A stretch of DNA of 64,000 bases. Origin: Bacteroidota bacterium. Its GTDB lineage: Bacteria > Bacteroidota > Bacteroidia > Chitinophagales > BACL12. The stretch is from assembly GCA_016706255.1 (NCBI GenBank), contig JADJJZ010000003.1, positions 964,501 through 1,028,500 on the forward strand, given 5' to 3'. A model generated the notes under the pieces. That model was not told the origin of the DNA and did no database searches. It saw nothing but the letters and a program-made list of their open reading frames with translations. Positions 15,820 through 24,262 of this stretch are shown one piece after another. The first letter of the stretch is position 1; each line of letters starts with the position of its first letter. Both the position numbers and the translations under genes were made by a program.

Positions 15820-17712
15820 ATGTCATACCGAAATCTACAGCAATTTATCGACCTCCTCGAAAAAGAAGGTGAACTGGTACGTGTTAAAGAATATGTAAAT
15901 CCCAACCTCGAAATAACCGAAATCGCCGACCGCTATATTAAATCAGATAAACCGGCATTATTATTCGAAAATACCGGAACCGAATTTCCTTTACTCATAA
16001 ATAGTATGGGTTCTTACAAGCGCATGTGCCTCGCACTCGGCGTAAACGACCTCGACGATATTGGAAACGATATTGAATCGCTGTTCAAAAAAATGACATC
16101 CCCAAAAAATAGTTTAATGGAAAAAGTGATGTTATTACCCGAACTCGGAAAAGTAGCATCCTTTATGCCGAAAACAATTAAAGGTAAAGGTGAGTGTCAA
16201 CAGGTAATTATGCAGGATCCGGACATTACAAAATTACCGGTTATGACCTGCTGGCCTGCCGATGGCGGACCGTTTATTACACTTCCCGTAATTCATACCA
16301 TCGACCCCGAAAATAATATCCGAAATGTAGGTATGTACCGCATGCAGGTGTTCGGACCAAAATTAACCGGCATGCATTGGCATAAACATAAAGTAAGTGC
16401 AGGTCATTTTAATAAATATAAAAAATTAGGTAAGCGTATGCCGGTATCCGTTGCTTTAGGTGGTGATCCGGTGTATACATATTGTGCAACTGCTCCACTG
16501 CCACCAAATGTTGATGAATATTTATTAGCAGGTTTTATTCGCAAACGGAAAGTGGAATTGGTAAAATGTATCACCAACGATTTATACGTTCCTGCCGATG
16601 CCGATTTTATTATTGAAGGTTATGTTGACCCTGAAGAAGATTTTATTTTAGAAGGGCCATTTGGCGATCATACCGGTTATTATTCTTTAGCCGATTATTA
16701 TCCTAAATTTCACATCACTTGTATTACACATAAAAAAAATGCTGTTTATCCTTCTACCATTGTTGGTATTCCGCCACAAGAAGATGCGTGGATTGGTAAA
16801 GCAACAGAACGCATTTTTATCACCCCAATTAAATTAACCATGTTGCCGGAAGTGGAAGATATGGAATTACCAATTGAAGGTGTTTTTCATAACCTCACCA
16901 TCGTAAAAATAAAAACTGAATACGAAGGCCACGCACAAAAAGTAATGAATGCCATGTGGGGCGCCGGACAAATGATGTTTAATAAAATATTGGTCATTAC
17001 CGATAAAATTGATATTCACAATTACGCAACCGTTGCAGCTTATTTAAGCAATAATGTTGACCCTGCCAACGACATTTATTTCAGCGCCGGACCAATGGAT
17101 GTGCTCGATCATAGCTGCAGCAAATTTGCTTTCGGCTCGAAAGTGTGTATCGACGCTACCGATAAAAATAACGAGACAAAAATGCCTGTCGATACCAAAT
17201 CGGTTACCATTAATAACGCTGAGCTACAAAATAAATATCCTGAAATAACCGGTATCAATACCGATTTATTAAAAGCAGGATTTTCATTTATTGCCATTGG
17301 TGTTAAAAAAAGTAAACCGGCGCATATCAGTTCACTGCATCAGCAACTGGTATTGGAAGAAGGCATCAATCAGGTGAAATTTATTATTTATGTAGATGAT
17401 GTTGTAGAAGTAAGCGATTTTGGTGTAGTTACCTGGAACACCGCAAATAATATCGACCCGCGTCGCGATATGTTTTTATCGCCGAAAGGGAAATACGGTA
17501 TTTCTCATTGTAGTATCGATGGCACACGCAAAACAAAAAAATACGATGATTTTCAGCGCGACTGGCCCAATGTTATTGCCATGGACAAAGCAATAATCGA
17601 AAAAATTGATGCTGCATGGCCAACCCTCGGGCTTGGAGAATTTTTACCATCACCATCACATAAATATGTCGGTCAGGTAATGAACCCGGGGGCTGTGGTG
17701 TTGGAAGATTAA
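15820..17712 (+). CDS. UbiD-family prenylated-FMN decarboxylase
   Basis: 630-aa member of the UbiD decarboxylase family, cytoplasmic enzymes that use prenylated FMN. In Bacteroidota the usual single copy is annotated as a menaquinone- or ubiquinone-pathway decarboxylase. Visible family features include the N-terminal 'LQQFIDLLEKEGELVRVKEYVNPNLEI', the central 'PVSVALGGDPVYTYCATAPLP', and the signature 'EGPFGDHTGYYSLADYYP', which carries catalytic acidic residues. 'TIVGIPPQEDAWIGKATERIF' follows, then the C-terminal 'GTRKTKKYDDF' segment. The length is as expected. No UbiX gene is nearby in the window, so the cofactor must come from elsewhere. The true substrate (menaquinone precursor or an aromatic acid) cannot be read from sequence. 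Confidence 0.93.
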   Translation: MSYRNLQQFIDLLEKEGELVRVKEYVNPNLEITEIADRYIKSDKPALLFENTGTEFPLLINSMGSYKRMCLALGVNDLDDIGNDIESLFKKMTSPKNSLMEKVMLLPELGKVASFMPKTIKGKGECQQVIMQDPDITKLPVMTCWPADGGPFITLPVIHTIDPENNIRNVGMYRMQVFGPKLTGMHWHKHKVSAGHFNKYKKLGKRMPVSVALGGDPVYTYCATAPLPPNVDEYLLAGFIRKRKVELVKCITNDLYVPADADFIIEGYVDPEEDFILEGPFGDHTGYYSLADYYPKFHITCITHKKNAVYPSTIVGIPPQEDAWIGKATERIFITPIKLTMLPEVEDMELPIEGVFHNLTIVKIKTEYEGHAQKVMNAMWGAGQMMFNKILVITDKIDIHNYATVAAYLSNNVDPANDIYFSAGPMDVLDHSCSKFAFGSKVCIDATDKNNETKMPVDTKSVTINNAELQNKYPEITGINTDLLKAGFSFIAIGVKKSKPAHISSLHQQLVLEEGINQVKFIIYVDDVVEVSDFGVVTWNTANNIDPRRDMFLSPKGKYGISHCSIDGTRKTKKYDDFQRDWPNVIAMDKAIIEKIDAAWPTLGLGEFLPSPSHKYVGQVMNPGAVVLED

Positions 17713-17781
17713 TGTTATGCATGCGCATTTAACAGTGCAAATGGTAAAATCTTTTTACCTTAGGGTGCTAAGTCTACTAGT

Positions 17782-18618
17782 ATGCAACAGCTTGTAAATT
17801 ATTTTGAAACCATTTCCAGCTTACACCGCTCGCTCATTTTATTTGGCGGCATGTTGTTTTTTTATTTGATTGAATATGCAGGTCCTTTATTTAAATTCAA
17901 TTATAAAAAGCTCAGTCATGCAGGAATAAATCTTGTATTTACATTCACTACAATAATTGTAAATTTTTTATTCGCATTTACGATAGTAAAAATTGGCGAC
18001 TGGTCTATTCAACATAATTTCGGCATACTCACACATGTACATGTTTCCTTATTCCTATATACCATTGTCGGTTTATTATTACTCGATTTAATTGGCGCCT
18101 ACACGGTGCATTATGTAGAACATAAAATAAAATGGATGTGGCGTTTTCATCTCATTCATCATTCCGATACGTTTATCGATACCACATCTGCCAACCGACA
18201 TCATCCCGGTGAAAGTATTTTTCGATTATTTTTTACGGTATTGGCAGTCGGCATTGTCGGCGCACCAATGTGGTTAGTGATGTTATATCAATCGGTTTCT
18301 GTAATTCTATCGCAATTTAATCATGCCAATATTAAATTACCATCTTGGCTCGATAAAGGCATCAGTCTGCTCATTGTTTCACCAAACATGCATAAAGTGC
18401 ATCATCATTTTGTGCAGCCTTACACCGATTCCAATTACGGCAACATATTTTCCATCTGGGATCGCCTCTTCGGCACCTTTAAAACCCTTCCCCCCGACAA
18501 AATCCACTACGGCATCGACACCCACATGTCACCACAAGAAAACAACACCCTCGGTAATCTCTTCGCCATCCCCTTCCAACCTTACCGAGCGCCTAAGGGA
18601 AGTAAATTTAATGAGTGA
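17782..18618 (+). CDS. sterol desaturase/fatty acid hydroxylase family protein
   Basis: 278-aa integral membrane di-iron enzyme of the fatty-acid-hydroxylase superfamily. Four hydrophobic segments lie at about 18-34, 52-74, 92-112 and 150-175. The histidine clusters that bind the two irons are present: 'HYVEH' (HxxxH), 'HLIHH' (HxxHH) followed by 'NRHHPGE', and 'MHKVHHHF'. Such enzymes hydroxylate or desaturate lipid chains or sterols in the cytoplasmic membrane; Bacteroidota copies are mostly uncharacterised. It starts 70 bp after the UbiD gene in the same direction and may be co-transcribed. The C-terminus ends in a short basic tail. Confidence 0.88.
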   Translation: MQQLVNYFETISSLHRSLILFGGMLFFYLIEYAGPLFKFNYKKLSHAGINLVFTFTTIIVNFLFAFTIVKIGDWSIQHNFGILTHVHVSLFLYTIVGLLLLDLIGAYTVHYVEHKIKWMWRFHLIHHSDTFIDTTSANRHHPGESIFRLFFTVLAVGIVGAPMWLVMLYQSVSVILSQFNHANIKLPSWLDKGISLLIVSPNMHKVHHHFVQPYTDSNYGNIFSIWDRLFGTFKTLPPDKIHYGIDTHMSPQENNTLGNLFAIPFQPYRAPKGSKFNE

Positions 18619-18673
18619 AAATTTAATTAATCAAATTGATAATTTCAATCCGACAAATTAGGAAATTATTTTT

Positions 18674-18918
18674 TTTAACCACAACCCCGATAGCTATCGG
18701 GGCACAAAGAAAATACACGCAAAGTGCACGGAGAATTATTCGTATAATCGAATTAATCTCTATTGTAACTCATTAAAATTAAAATGAAATACCATTCGAT
18801 AAATCCCTCTGCGTTTCTCTGCGTGCTGTTCCTTTGTGAACTCCGTGTTACCGGCTGTTTTATTGGTACATAAACCGGCTGTTTAATTAGCATATCAGCA
18901 CATTAACTCATTAGCACA
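18674..18918. repeat. diverged palindromic intergenic element plus octamer repeats
   Basis: This fills the 300 bp between convergent genes. It starts with an 'AACCACAA' arm, contains a perfect 18-bp palindrome CCCCGATAGCTATCGGGG (18685-18702), continues with 'CACAAAG..CGCAAAG..CACGGAG' and ends with the complementary 'CTCTGCG..CTTTGTGAACTCCGTG' and 'CCGGCTGTTTT' (about 18800-18864). It is a weaker relative of the 180-bp elements at 31.8 and 32.1 kb. From about 18865 it runs into CGGCTGTTTAATTAG and AGCACATT octamers as in the 15-kb island. Confidence 0.7.
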
Positions 18919-21033
18919 TTACTCAGACTCTAAATTCATCGTCGCACTAGTAACCTGAAAAGTAGTCCTTCTATTTAATTGATGCAGATATTCGAAATTG
19001 TCTTTTTTGGCTTTGTATTTATTGATAAATGCCTCCGTTAATACACTGCCTTTCGGAACAATGGTGCCGTCAGGTAATGTTTCATCGGAGGTTAGGGTGC
19101 TTGGTGAACTTTCGCCATACCCTTTAAAGGTTAAACGCTCAGCAGCAATGCCATGGTCAATAAGATATTTTACAACGCTATTTGCGCGACCGCGACTGAG
19201 TTTTTCATTATATTTATCAATACCGCGCGAATCGGTATGTGAATTTAACTGAATATTTAATCCGGGATTTTCATTTAACAATTTCACTAATTTATCCAGT
19301 TCCGGAAACGATTCAGCCCGCAGTGACGAATCATTATAATCGTAATAAATATTTTTCAGTTTAATTTCTCCCGCTTTTTCGCCGATGGCAATTGGAATTT
19401 TATCTAATACCACTTCAGCATAAACAAAAACAGTATCGCCGGGTTTACCTTTAACTGTTTTGGTTGAAGTAAAAGAAGTATTATTAAAATAACCTTCTTT
19501 CATACCGGTCAATTTGTAATCTTTTAACGAATCAACCTGAACCGAAAATCCGTTTTCATCTTTTAAATTCCATTTACCTAACAAGGTTAATACATCCGGA
19601 TAACTTAAAGTTGCAATCGCATTATCCAAAGGAATAGTATCTAATACCGCACTATTTACATCCAGTGAATCACTATATACTTTTTGAAAAACTTTTCCTT
19701 CTAACACATAAACCGGTGGCGGTAATTTCTTTTTTGTTTTCACAAACAAATAAATATCATCATCACCCATTCCACCTTTGCGGTTCGATGAAAAATATCC
19801 TGCGCTTAAAGTATCACTGTTTACAAATCGTTTTTTATCCAGCAAAATATATCCAAAATCATCAGCACCCGAATTTATCGGATATTCTAAATTTCTAATA
19901 TTGCTGAATTTGCCATTTTTCCAAGTAGCGGAAAAAATATCCAATCCACCCATACCCGGATGTTTATCGCTCGAAAAATAAAAATTGCCTTCAATATCAA
20001 AATACGGAAACACTTCATTACCGGAAGTATTAATAACCTGTCCAATATTACTCGCCGCATCCCAGCCCGATTCCGTACGTTTACTCATATATAAATCTGC
20101 ACCACCATAACCATCCGGATTTGTTGCTGCAAAAAACAAGGTATTACCATCAGGCGATAAACAAGGTGTGCCAATATTCATCGTATCATCAAAAAACGGC
20201 AATGCAATCGGTTCAGCCCATCCGCCATCAGGTTGCAGATTACTCACGTAAATACCACAATAATCATCAACTTTCCTGTCGGTGCTGCCGCAACGTGTAA
20301 AATAAACCTCAGTATAATCTTTATTGAATGCTAAAGTGCCATCATTATATTCAGAATTAAACGGACCTTTAAATAATTCAGGTGCCGTAAAACTGTTTGC
20401 ATCTTTTATATCACTCACATATAAATCATAAAATTTATCGCCCGTCCACGAATCTTTATTTTCACCGGTGCTTGTTTCTCTTGAGGAAGTAATAATGAGT
20501 TTATCGTTTTGAAATATAACAGGGTTAAAATCTGCAGTACCACTATTTAGTACCGTTAATTCCGTTACATAAGTATCGCGTTCATATTCATTTTCCTGAC
20601 GTTGTTTCCATGCAATTGCTTTTTCACTGGCTTCTATTTCTAATGTAATTTCCGGTCTGCGATAAGGCTCTTCCATTAAATACTTTTCAAATTCTTTAAG
20701 GGCTTCTTCATATTTTTCCTGCGCTTTAAGCATGAGCGCATAATTTAAAATCGCAATACTTTCATAACCCAAATCGGAAGCTTTGTAATACCACTCAGCA
20801 GCACTTTCATAATTATTATTAAAATTATAACTCTCAGCTATCTGATAAGCGAGTTTTGCTTTTTCATCGGGCAATTCTGCGCGGTTATAATCCTTTTGCA
20901 GCAACTCAGCCGCAAGTTTATATTTTTTTAATTTATAAGCAGTTGCACCATCCTGAATATTTTCCTGCACCTCACATGCTGCAAAAACAAGGCAAATAGC
21001 ACCAACAATCAGTATTTTTAACTTCATAAACAT
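18919..21033 (-). CDS. PorE-like OmpA-family lipoprotein (TPR, propeller, CRD, OmpA)
   Basis: About 700-aa outer-membrane-associated lipoprotein with lipobox 'LVFAAC'. ATGs at 21033 or 21027 both give the signal peptide; the longer frame starts with TTG. Domain order: TPR region ('YKLKKYKLAAELLQKDY', 'YESAAEWYYKASDLGYESIAILNYAL'; about 25-140), PD40/WD40-type propeller ('TPCLSPDGNTLFFAATNPDGYGGADLYMS', 'EVFPYFDIEGNFYFSSDKHPG'; about 150-430), a carboxypeptidase-regulatory-like domain (about 440-555), and an OmpA C-terminal domain (565-700). The OmpA domain shows 'NSHTDSRG' and 'NRRTTFQV', which carry the Asp and Arg that bind peptidoglycan. This order matches PorE of the type IX secretion system, which links the outer complex to peptidoglycan. 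Other OmpA/TPR proteins share it, so I do not assign the symbol firmly. Confidence 0.85.
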   Translation of the reverse strand: MFMKLKILIVGAICLVFAACEVQENIQDGATAYKLKKYKLAAELLQKDYNRAELPDEKAKLAYQIAESYNFNNNYESAAEWYYKASDLGYESIAILNYALMLKAQEKYEEALKEFEKYLMEEPYRRPEITLEIEASEKAIAWKQRQENEYERDTYVTELTVLNSGTADFNPVIFQNDKLIITSSRETSTGENKDSWTGDKFYDLYVSDIKDANSFTAPELFKGPFNSEYNDGTLAFNKDYTEVYFTRCGSTDRKVDDYCGIYVSNLQPDGGWAEPIALPFFDDTMNIGTPCLSPDGNTLFFAATNPDGYGGADLYMSKRTESGWDAASNIGQVINTSGNEVFPYFDIEGNFYFSSDKHPGMGGLDIFSATWKNGKFSNIRNLEYPINSGADDFGYILLDKKRFVNSDTLSAGYFSSNRKGGMGDDDIYLFVKTKKKLPPPVYVLEGKVFQKVYSDSLDVNSAVLDTIPLDNAIATLSYPDVLTLLGKWNLKDENGFSVQVDSLKDYKLTGMKEGYFNNTSFTSTKTVKGKPGDTVFVYAEVVLDKIPIAIGEKAGEIKLKNIYYDYNDSSLRAESFPELDKLVKLLNENPGLNIQLNSHTDSRGIDKYNEKLSRGRANSVVKYLIDHGIAAERLTFKGYGESSPSTLTSDETLPDGTIVPKGSVLTEAFINKYKAKKDNFEYLHQLNRRTTFQVTSATMNLESE

Positions 21034-21141
21034 CAAGTAAAGTTATAAAACGAAAAGCTATCGCAAATGGTATATCTGTATAAGTTTTGTAAAATCTCCA
21101 TTTCGGCTTAATTTCATCAGTATTACAGCAAAAATCATTCT

Positions 21142-22989
21142 ATGCGCAACACCTTTACCACCTTTTTTATCTTTTGCGGCCTAACCCTCGCTGCACAGCC
21201 CAATTTAGGCGTTCAACTCCGAACTTCAGGTTTTAATGAACCGCTCGACATTGTACATGCCGGCGACTCAAGATTATTCATCGTTGAGCGTGGTGGAACA
21301 ATAAAAATTTTATACAGCGACAATTCCGTTGCAACCTTCCTCGATATTACTACGATAGTCGGCTCAACCGGCGGTGAACAGGGCCTTTTGGGGCTTGCCT
21401 TTCACCCGGATTATGCTTCAAATGGGTATTTCTATGTGAATTATACCGACTTAGCCGGCGATACCCATATTTCTCGTTTTAGTCGCTCCATTGGTGATTC
21501 CGAAAGTGCTGATCCTGCTTCAGAGCTCAATTTATTGTTTATGGACCAACCGGCATCTAATCATAACGGCGGCGATTTAAATTTTGGACCGGATGGATAT
21601 TTATACATTTCAATGGGCGATGGGGGTGGAGCCGGACATAACCGTTCACAGGACATCACGGATAATAAATTGGGAAAAATTTTGCGCATTAATGTAGATG
21701 AGGGTATTCCCTATGCCATTCCGGAGGATAATCATTTTGTTGATGCCATTGGCGACGATGAAATTTGGGCTATGGGTTTGCGCAACCCGTGGAGGAGTAA
21801 TTTCGACCGATTAACCGGTGACCTCTGGATTGCAGATGTAGGCGCAGATAGTTGGGAAGAAATAAATTTTATTGCTCATGATACTGCCGAATTTATGAAC
21901 TTCGGATGGAAATGTTACGAAGGAAATATGTTGCGTGAAGGTACTTTATGCGATACCATTGTGCCTGATTTCGACTTCCCGGTTTTTGTTTATCCGCATG
22001 ATATTAATGATGGCGGATTTGCTATTACTGGAGGATATGTTTATCGTGGCACAACATTCCCCGAATTATACGGTAAATATATTTTTTGCGATTATATCAG
22101 TGGCAATTTCTGGACATTAGAACCGGATGGTGCCGGCGGATTTATTAATACATTTTATGATTATATCATTGATCATATTACTTCCTTTGGTGAAGATGTA
22201 AATGGCGAAATTTTTGCCTGCGTAAATGAAACAGGAAATATTTATCAGGTTGTAGATTTATGTAATGCGTTCAGTGCAAATTTTACTGTTACCAACGCAA
22301 ATGCACCAACAATAAATAATGGAGCAATTAATTTAAATGTTATTGGCGGAACTGCTCCGTATAATTTTATCTGGAGCAATGGCGCAACAACTGAAGATAT
22401 TTCCGGATTAAATGCTGGCACTTATGCAGTGACAATTACCGATAACGAAGGATGTACTTTTACCGATAGTGTAATCGTAGAAAATAATTGTCAAGCCGCA
22501 ACAGGAATAACATCTACCCCAACCGCAACTACAGTATTTATTAATTGGGATGATGTTGGTGCAACAGGATATCGTGTATTATACAAACCGGTTGGTCCGG
22601 GAGCATTTACACAAATAAATACACCTGTTTCTTCAATTACTATTTCCGGATTATCACCATCAACTGCATATACATTTAAAATAAGAAATAAATGTCCCGG
22701 CGCACCCGGAAGTTTTACCGCAAATGGAAATTTTATAACAGCACCACTAAAGGAAGGGGAATTTGCTGAAACAATTAATATCTATCCAAACCCAAATTCA
22801 GGTTTATTTACACTAAGTGGAATCAATAATATAACGGATGTAACGGTAATCGATTTACAGGGAAAATTGCTTGGAACTTACCAAACAACCTCTGATGGTT
22901 ATCTTGACCTAAATAATATACCGAATGGTATTTATTGTTTGTATTTGCCTGATTATCAGCAATTTATATCATTAATCATCATCAAATAA
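21142..22989 (+). CDS. secreted PQQ-type sugar dehydrogenase with SprB/FN3 and T9SS domains
   Basis: 615-aa secreted protein. After a signal peptide (1-17) comes a glucose/sorbosone dehydrogenase-type six-bladed propeller (about 22-370), with 'IEQGLLGLAFHPDY'-like 'GGEQGLLGLAFHPDYASNG', 'NHNGGDLNFGPDGYLYISMG', 'GLRNPWR' and 'GDLWIADVGADSWEEIN'. In this family PQQ (or nothing) is the cofactor and soluble sugars are oxidised. Next come an SprB-type repeat ('GGTAPYNFIWSNGATTEDISGLNAGTYAVTIT' in parts; 385-455), a fibronectin III domain (465-540) and a T9SS sorting domain ('IYPNPNSGLF' to 'YCLYLPD..SLIIIK'). It has a same-strand paralogue at 24263, with a cupredoxin gene between them. Whether it binds PQQ cannot be seen. 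Confidence 0.88.
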   Translation: MRNTFTTFFIFCGLTLAAQPNLGVQLRTSGFNEPLDIVHAGDSRLFIVERGGTIKILYSDNSVATFLDITTIVGSTGGEQGLLGLAFHPDYASNGYFYVNYTDLAGDTHISRFSRSIGDSESADPASELNLLFMDQPASNHNGGDLNFGPDGYLYISMGDGGGAGHNRSQDITDNKLGKILRINVDEGIPYAIPEDNHFVDAIGDDEIWAMGLRNPWRSNFDRLTGDLWIADVGADSWEEINFIAHDTAEFMNFGWKCYEGNMLREGTLCDTIVPDFDFPVFVYPHDINDGGFAITGGYVYRGTTFPELYGKYIFCDYISGNFWTLEPDGAGGFINTFYDYIIDHITSFGEDVNGEIFACVNETGNIYQVVDLCNAFSANFTVTNANAPTINNGAINLNVIGGTAPYNFIWSNGATTEDISGLNAGTYAVTITDNEGCTFTDSVIVENNCQAATGITSTPTATTVFINWDDVGATGYRVLYKPVGPGAFTQINTPVSSITISGLSPSTAYTFKIRNKCPGAPGSFTANGNFITAPLKEGEFAETINIYPNPNSGLFTLSGINNITDVTVIDLQGKLLGTYQTTSDGYLDLNNIPNGIYCLYLPDYQQFISLIIIK

Positions 22990-23127
22990 CAATTTATAAT
23001 TTTAACATATGCAAAAAATTATAAGCAGTTTACAATTTATTAACCATTGATAAAAAATGAAAATTCATCAAATAAATTAGGATTTCAACAGGCTTAAGTT
23101 TAGATTTAACATCTAAAACCTACTCAA

Positions 23128-24030
23128 ATGAAAAAATTATTTTTACTCATTTCTTTTTGTTTTGTGTTTATGGCAGCAAAGGCCACTATTCACATAATAA
23201 ATGTTTCCAATTTTGTATTCAGTCCAAATGCGTTAACAGTAAATTGTAATGATACCATTCAATTTCATCGCGTTAACGGTACACATCCTGTTGTTTCTGA
23301 AACCGCTGCCTGGACCACCTTTACCATGAGTGGTGCGTTAATAAACCAGAATATTGTTTTAACCACAGCAGGAACCTACGCTTATTATTGCGATTTTCAT
23401 GGTGGTGCAGGAGGAACAGGAATGGCCGGTACTATAACAGTTACCTGTGCACCGCCAACCTGTGCAACACCAACCGGTGTAACAAGCACAATGATAACTT
23501 CTACATCTGCTAAAATATCATGGAGTGCAGTTGCAGGAGCTACAAAATATCAAATTCAATATCGCCCTGTAGGCACGCCAACATGGCTGAAAAAAAATGC
23601 AACAACTACAAACAAAACATTAGTTGGGTTATCACCTGCAACTACCTATCAATACAAAGTAAAAACAATTTGTGCGTTGGGTAGCAGCCCGTTTTCCGCA
23701 ACACAAACGTTTACAACATTAGTGCTTAAAACTGATGACAGTGGAACAAATTCCGAAGCACCTGCGCAAGAAGAACACGTAACACAAATGGGTGTATATC
23801 CAAATCCAAATTCAGGTGAATTTCAGGTGGTCATGATGCACGTGCATGAAGATGATGTGCGCATTAAAGTATATGATATGACCGGTAAATTAATTCTGGA
23901 ACAACCGGTTACATTAATGGATATGGACTTTGTTGAAAATATAAAATTGCCTGATGGATTTAAAGGTAATGCAATTGTAAAAGTTACTGTCAACGGAAAA
24001 GATTATACCAAAGATATTTTAGTGCAATAA
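23128..24030 (+). CDS. secreted blue-copper (cupredoxin) protein with FN3 and T9SS domains
   Basis: 300-aa secreted protein. Signal peptide at 1-19. A plastocyanin-like domain follows (20-106), with all four type 1 copper ligands in order: His53 ('GTHPVV'), Cys88 and His91 ('YYCDFHGG'), and Met99 ('GMAG'). A fibronectin III domain (about 112-195) and a T9SS sorting domain (from 'MGVYPNPNSGEFQVV') follow. Type 1 copper sites carry single electrons, so this is a surface-exposed electron-transfer protein. Because it sits between two secreted sugar dehydrogenase genes on the same strand, I infer that it could accept their electrons; the sequence does not prove it. A terminator follows the gene. 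Confidence 0.85.
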   Translation: MKKLFLLISFCFVFMAAKATIHIINVSNFVFSPNALTVNCNDTIQFHRVNGTHPVVSETAAWTTFTMSGALINQNIVLTTAGTYAYYCDFHGGAGGTGMAGTITVTCAPPTCATPTGVTSTMITSTSAKISWSAVAGATKYQIQYRPVGTPTWLKKNATTTNKTLVGLSPATTYQYKVKTICALGSSPFSATQTFTTLVLKTDDSGTNSEAPAQEEHVTQMGVYPNPNSGEFQVVMMHVHEDDVRIKVYDMTGKLILEQPVTLMDMDFVENIKLPDGFKGNAIVKVTVNGKDYTKDILVQ

Positions 24031-24050
24031 TTAATTATTAATTTATTTTT

Positions 24051-24086
24051 AAGGGGTTGATTTAAATATTAACCCCTTTTTTATTT
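24051..24086 (+). terminator. rho-independent terminator
   Basis: AAGGGGTT (24051-24058) pairs with AACCCCTT (24071-24078) around an AT-rich loop, followed by six T. It ends the cupredoxin gene. Confidence 0.9.
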
Positions 24087-24160
24087 TTCATCATGCCCGC
24101 TAAAATTTTCCTGCTAAAGCTTCAGTTCAGGGCCTGTTTTTTCATCAAAACCGCAAAATA

Positions 24161-24193
24161 TTTGTTTTTTTCAAATATGATTGCTTATCTTCG
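24161..24193 (+). promoter_or_regulatory. Bacteroidota-type promoter for the second sugar dehydrogenase
   Basis: TTTG (24161-24164), 21-bp spacer, TATCTTCG (24186-24193). It predicts a start near 24200 and a 60-nt leader before the ATG at 24263. Together with the terminator upstream, it separates this gene from the cupredoxin transcript. Confidence 0.55.
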
Positions 24194-24262
24194 GTTTACT
24201 AATTCTTTTCAGGAGATACAACACACTGTAAACTTTTAATCATTAACATTTAAATTTATTGT

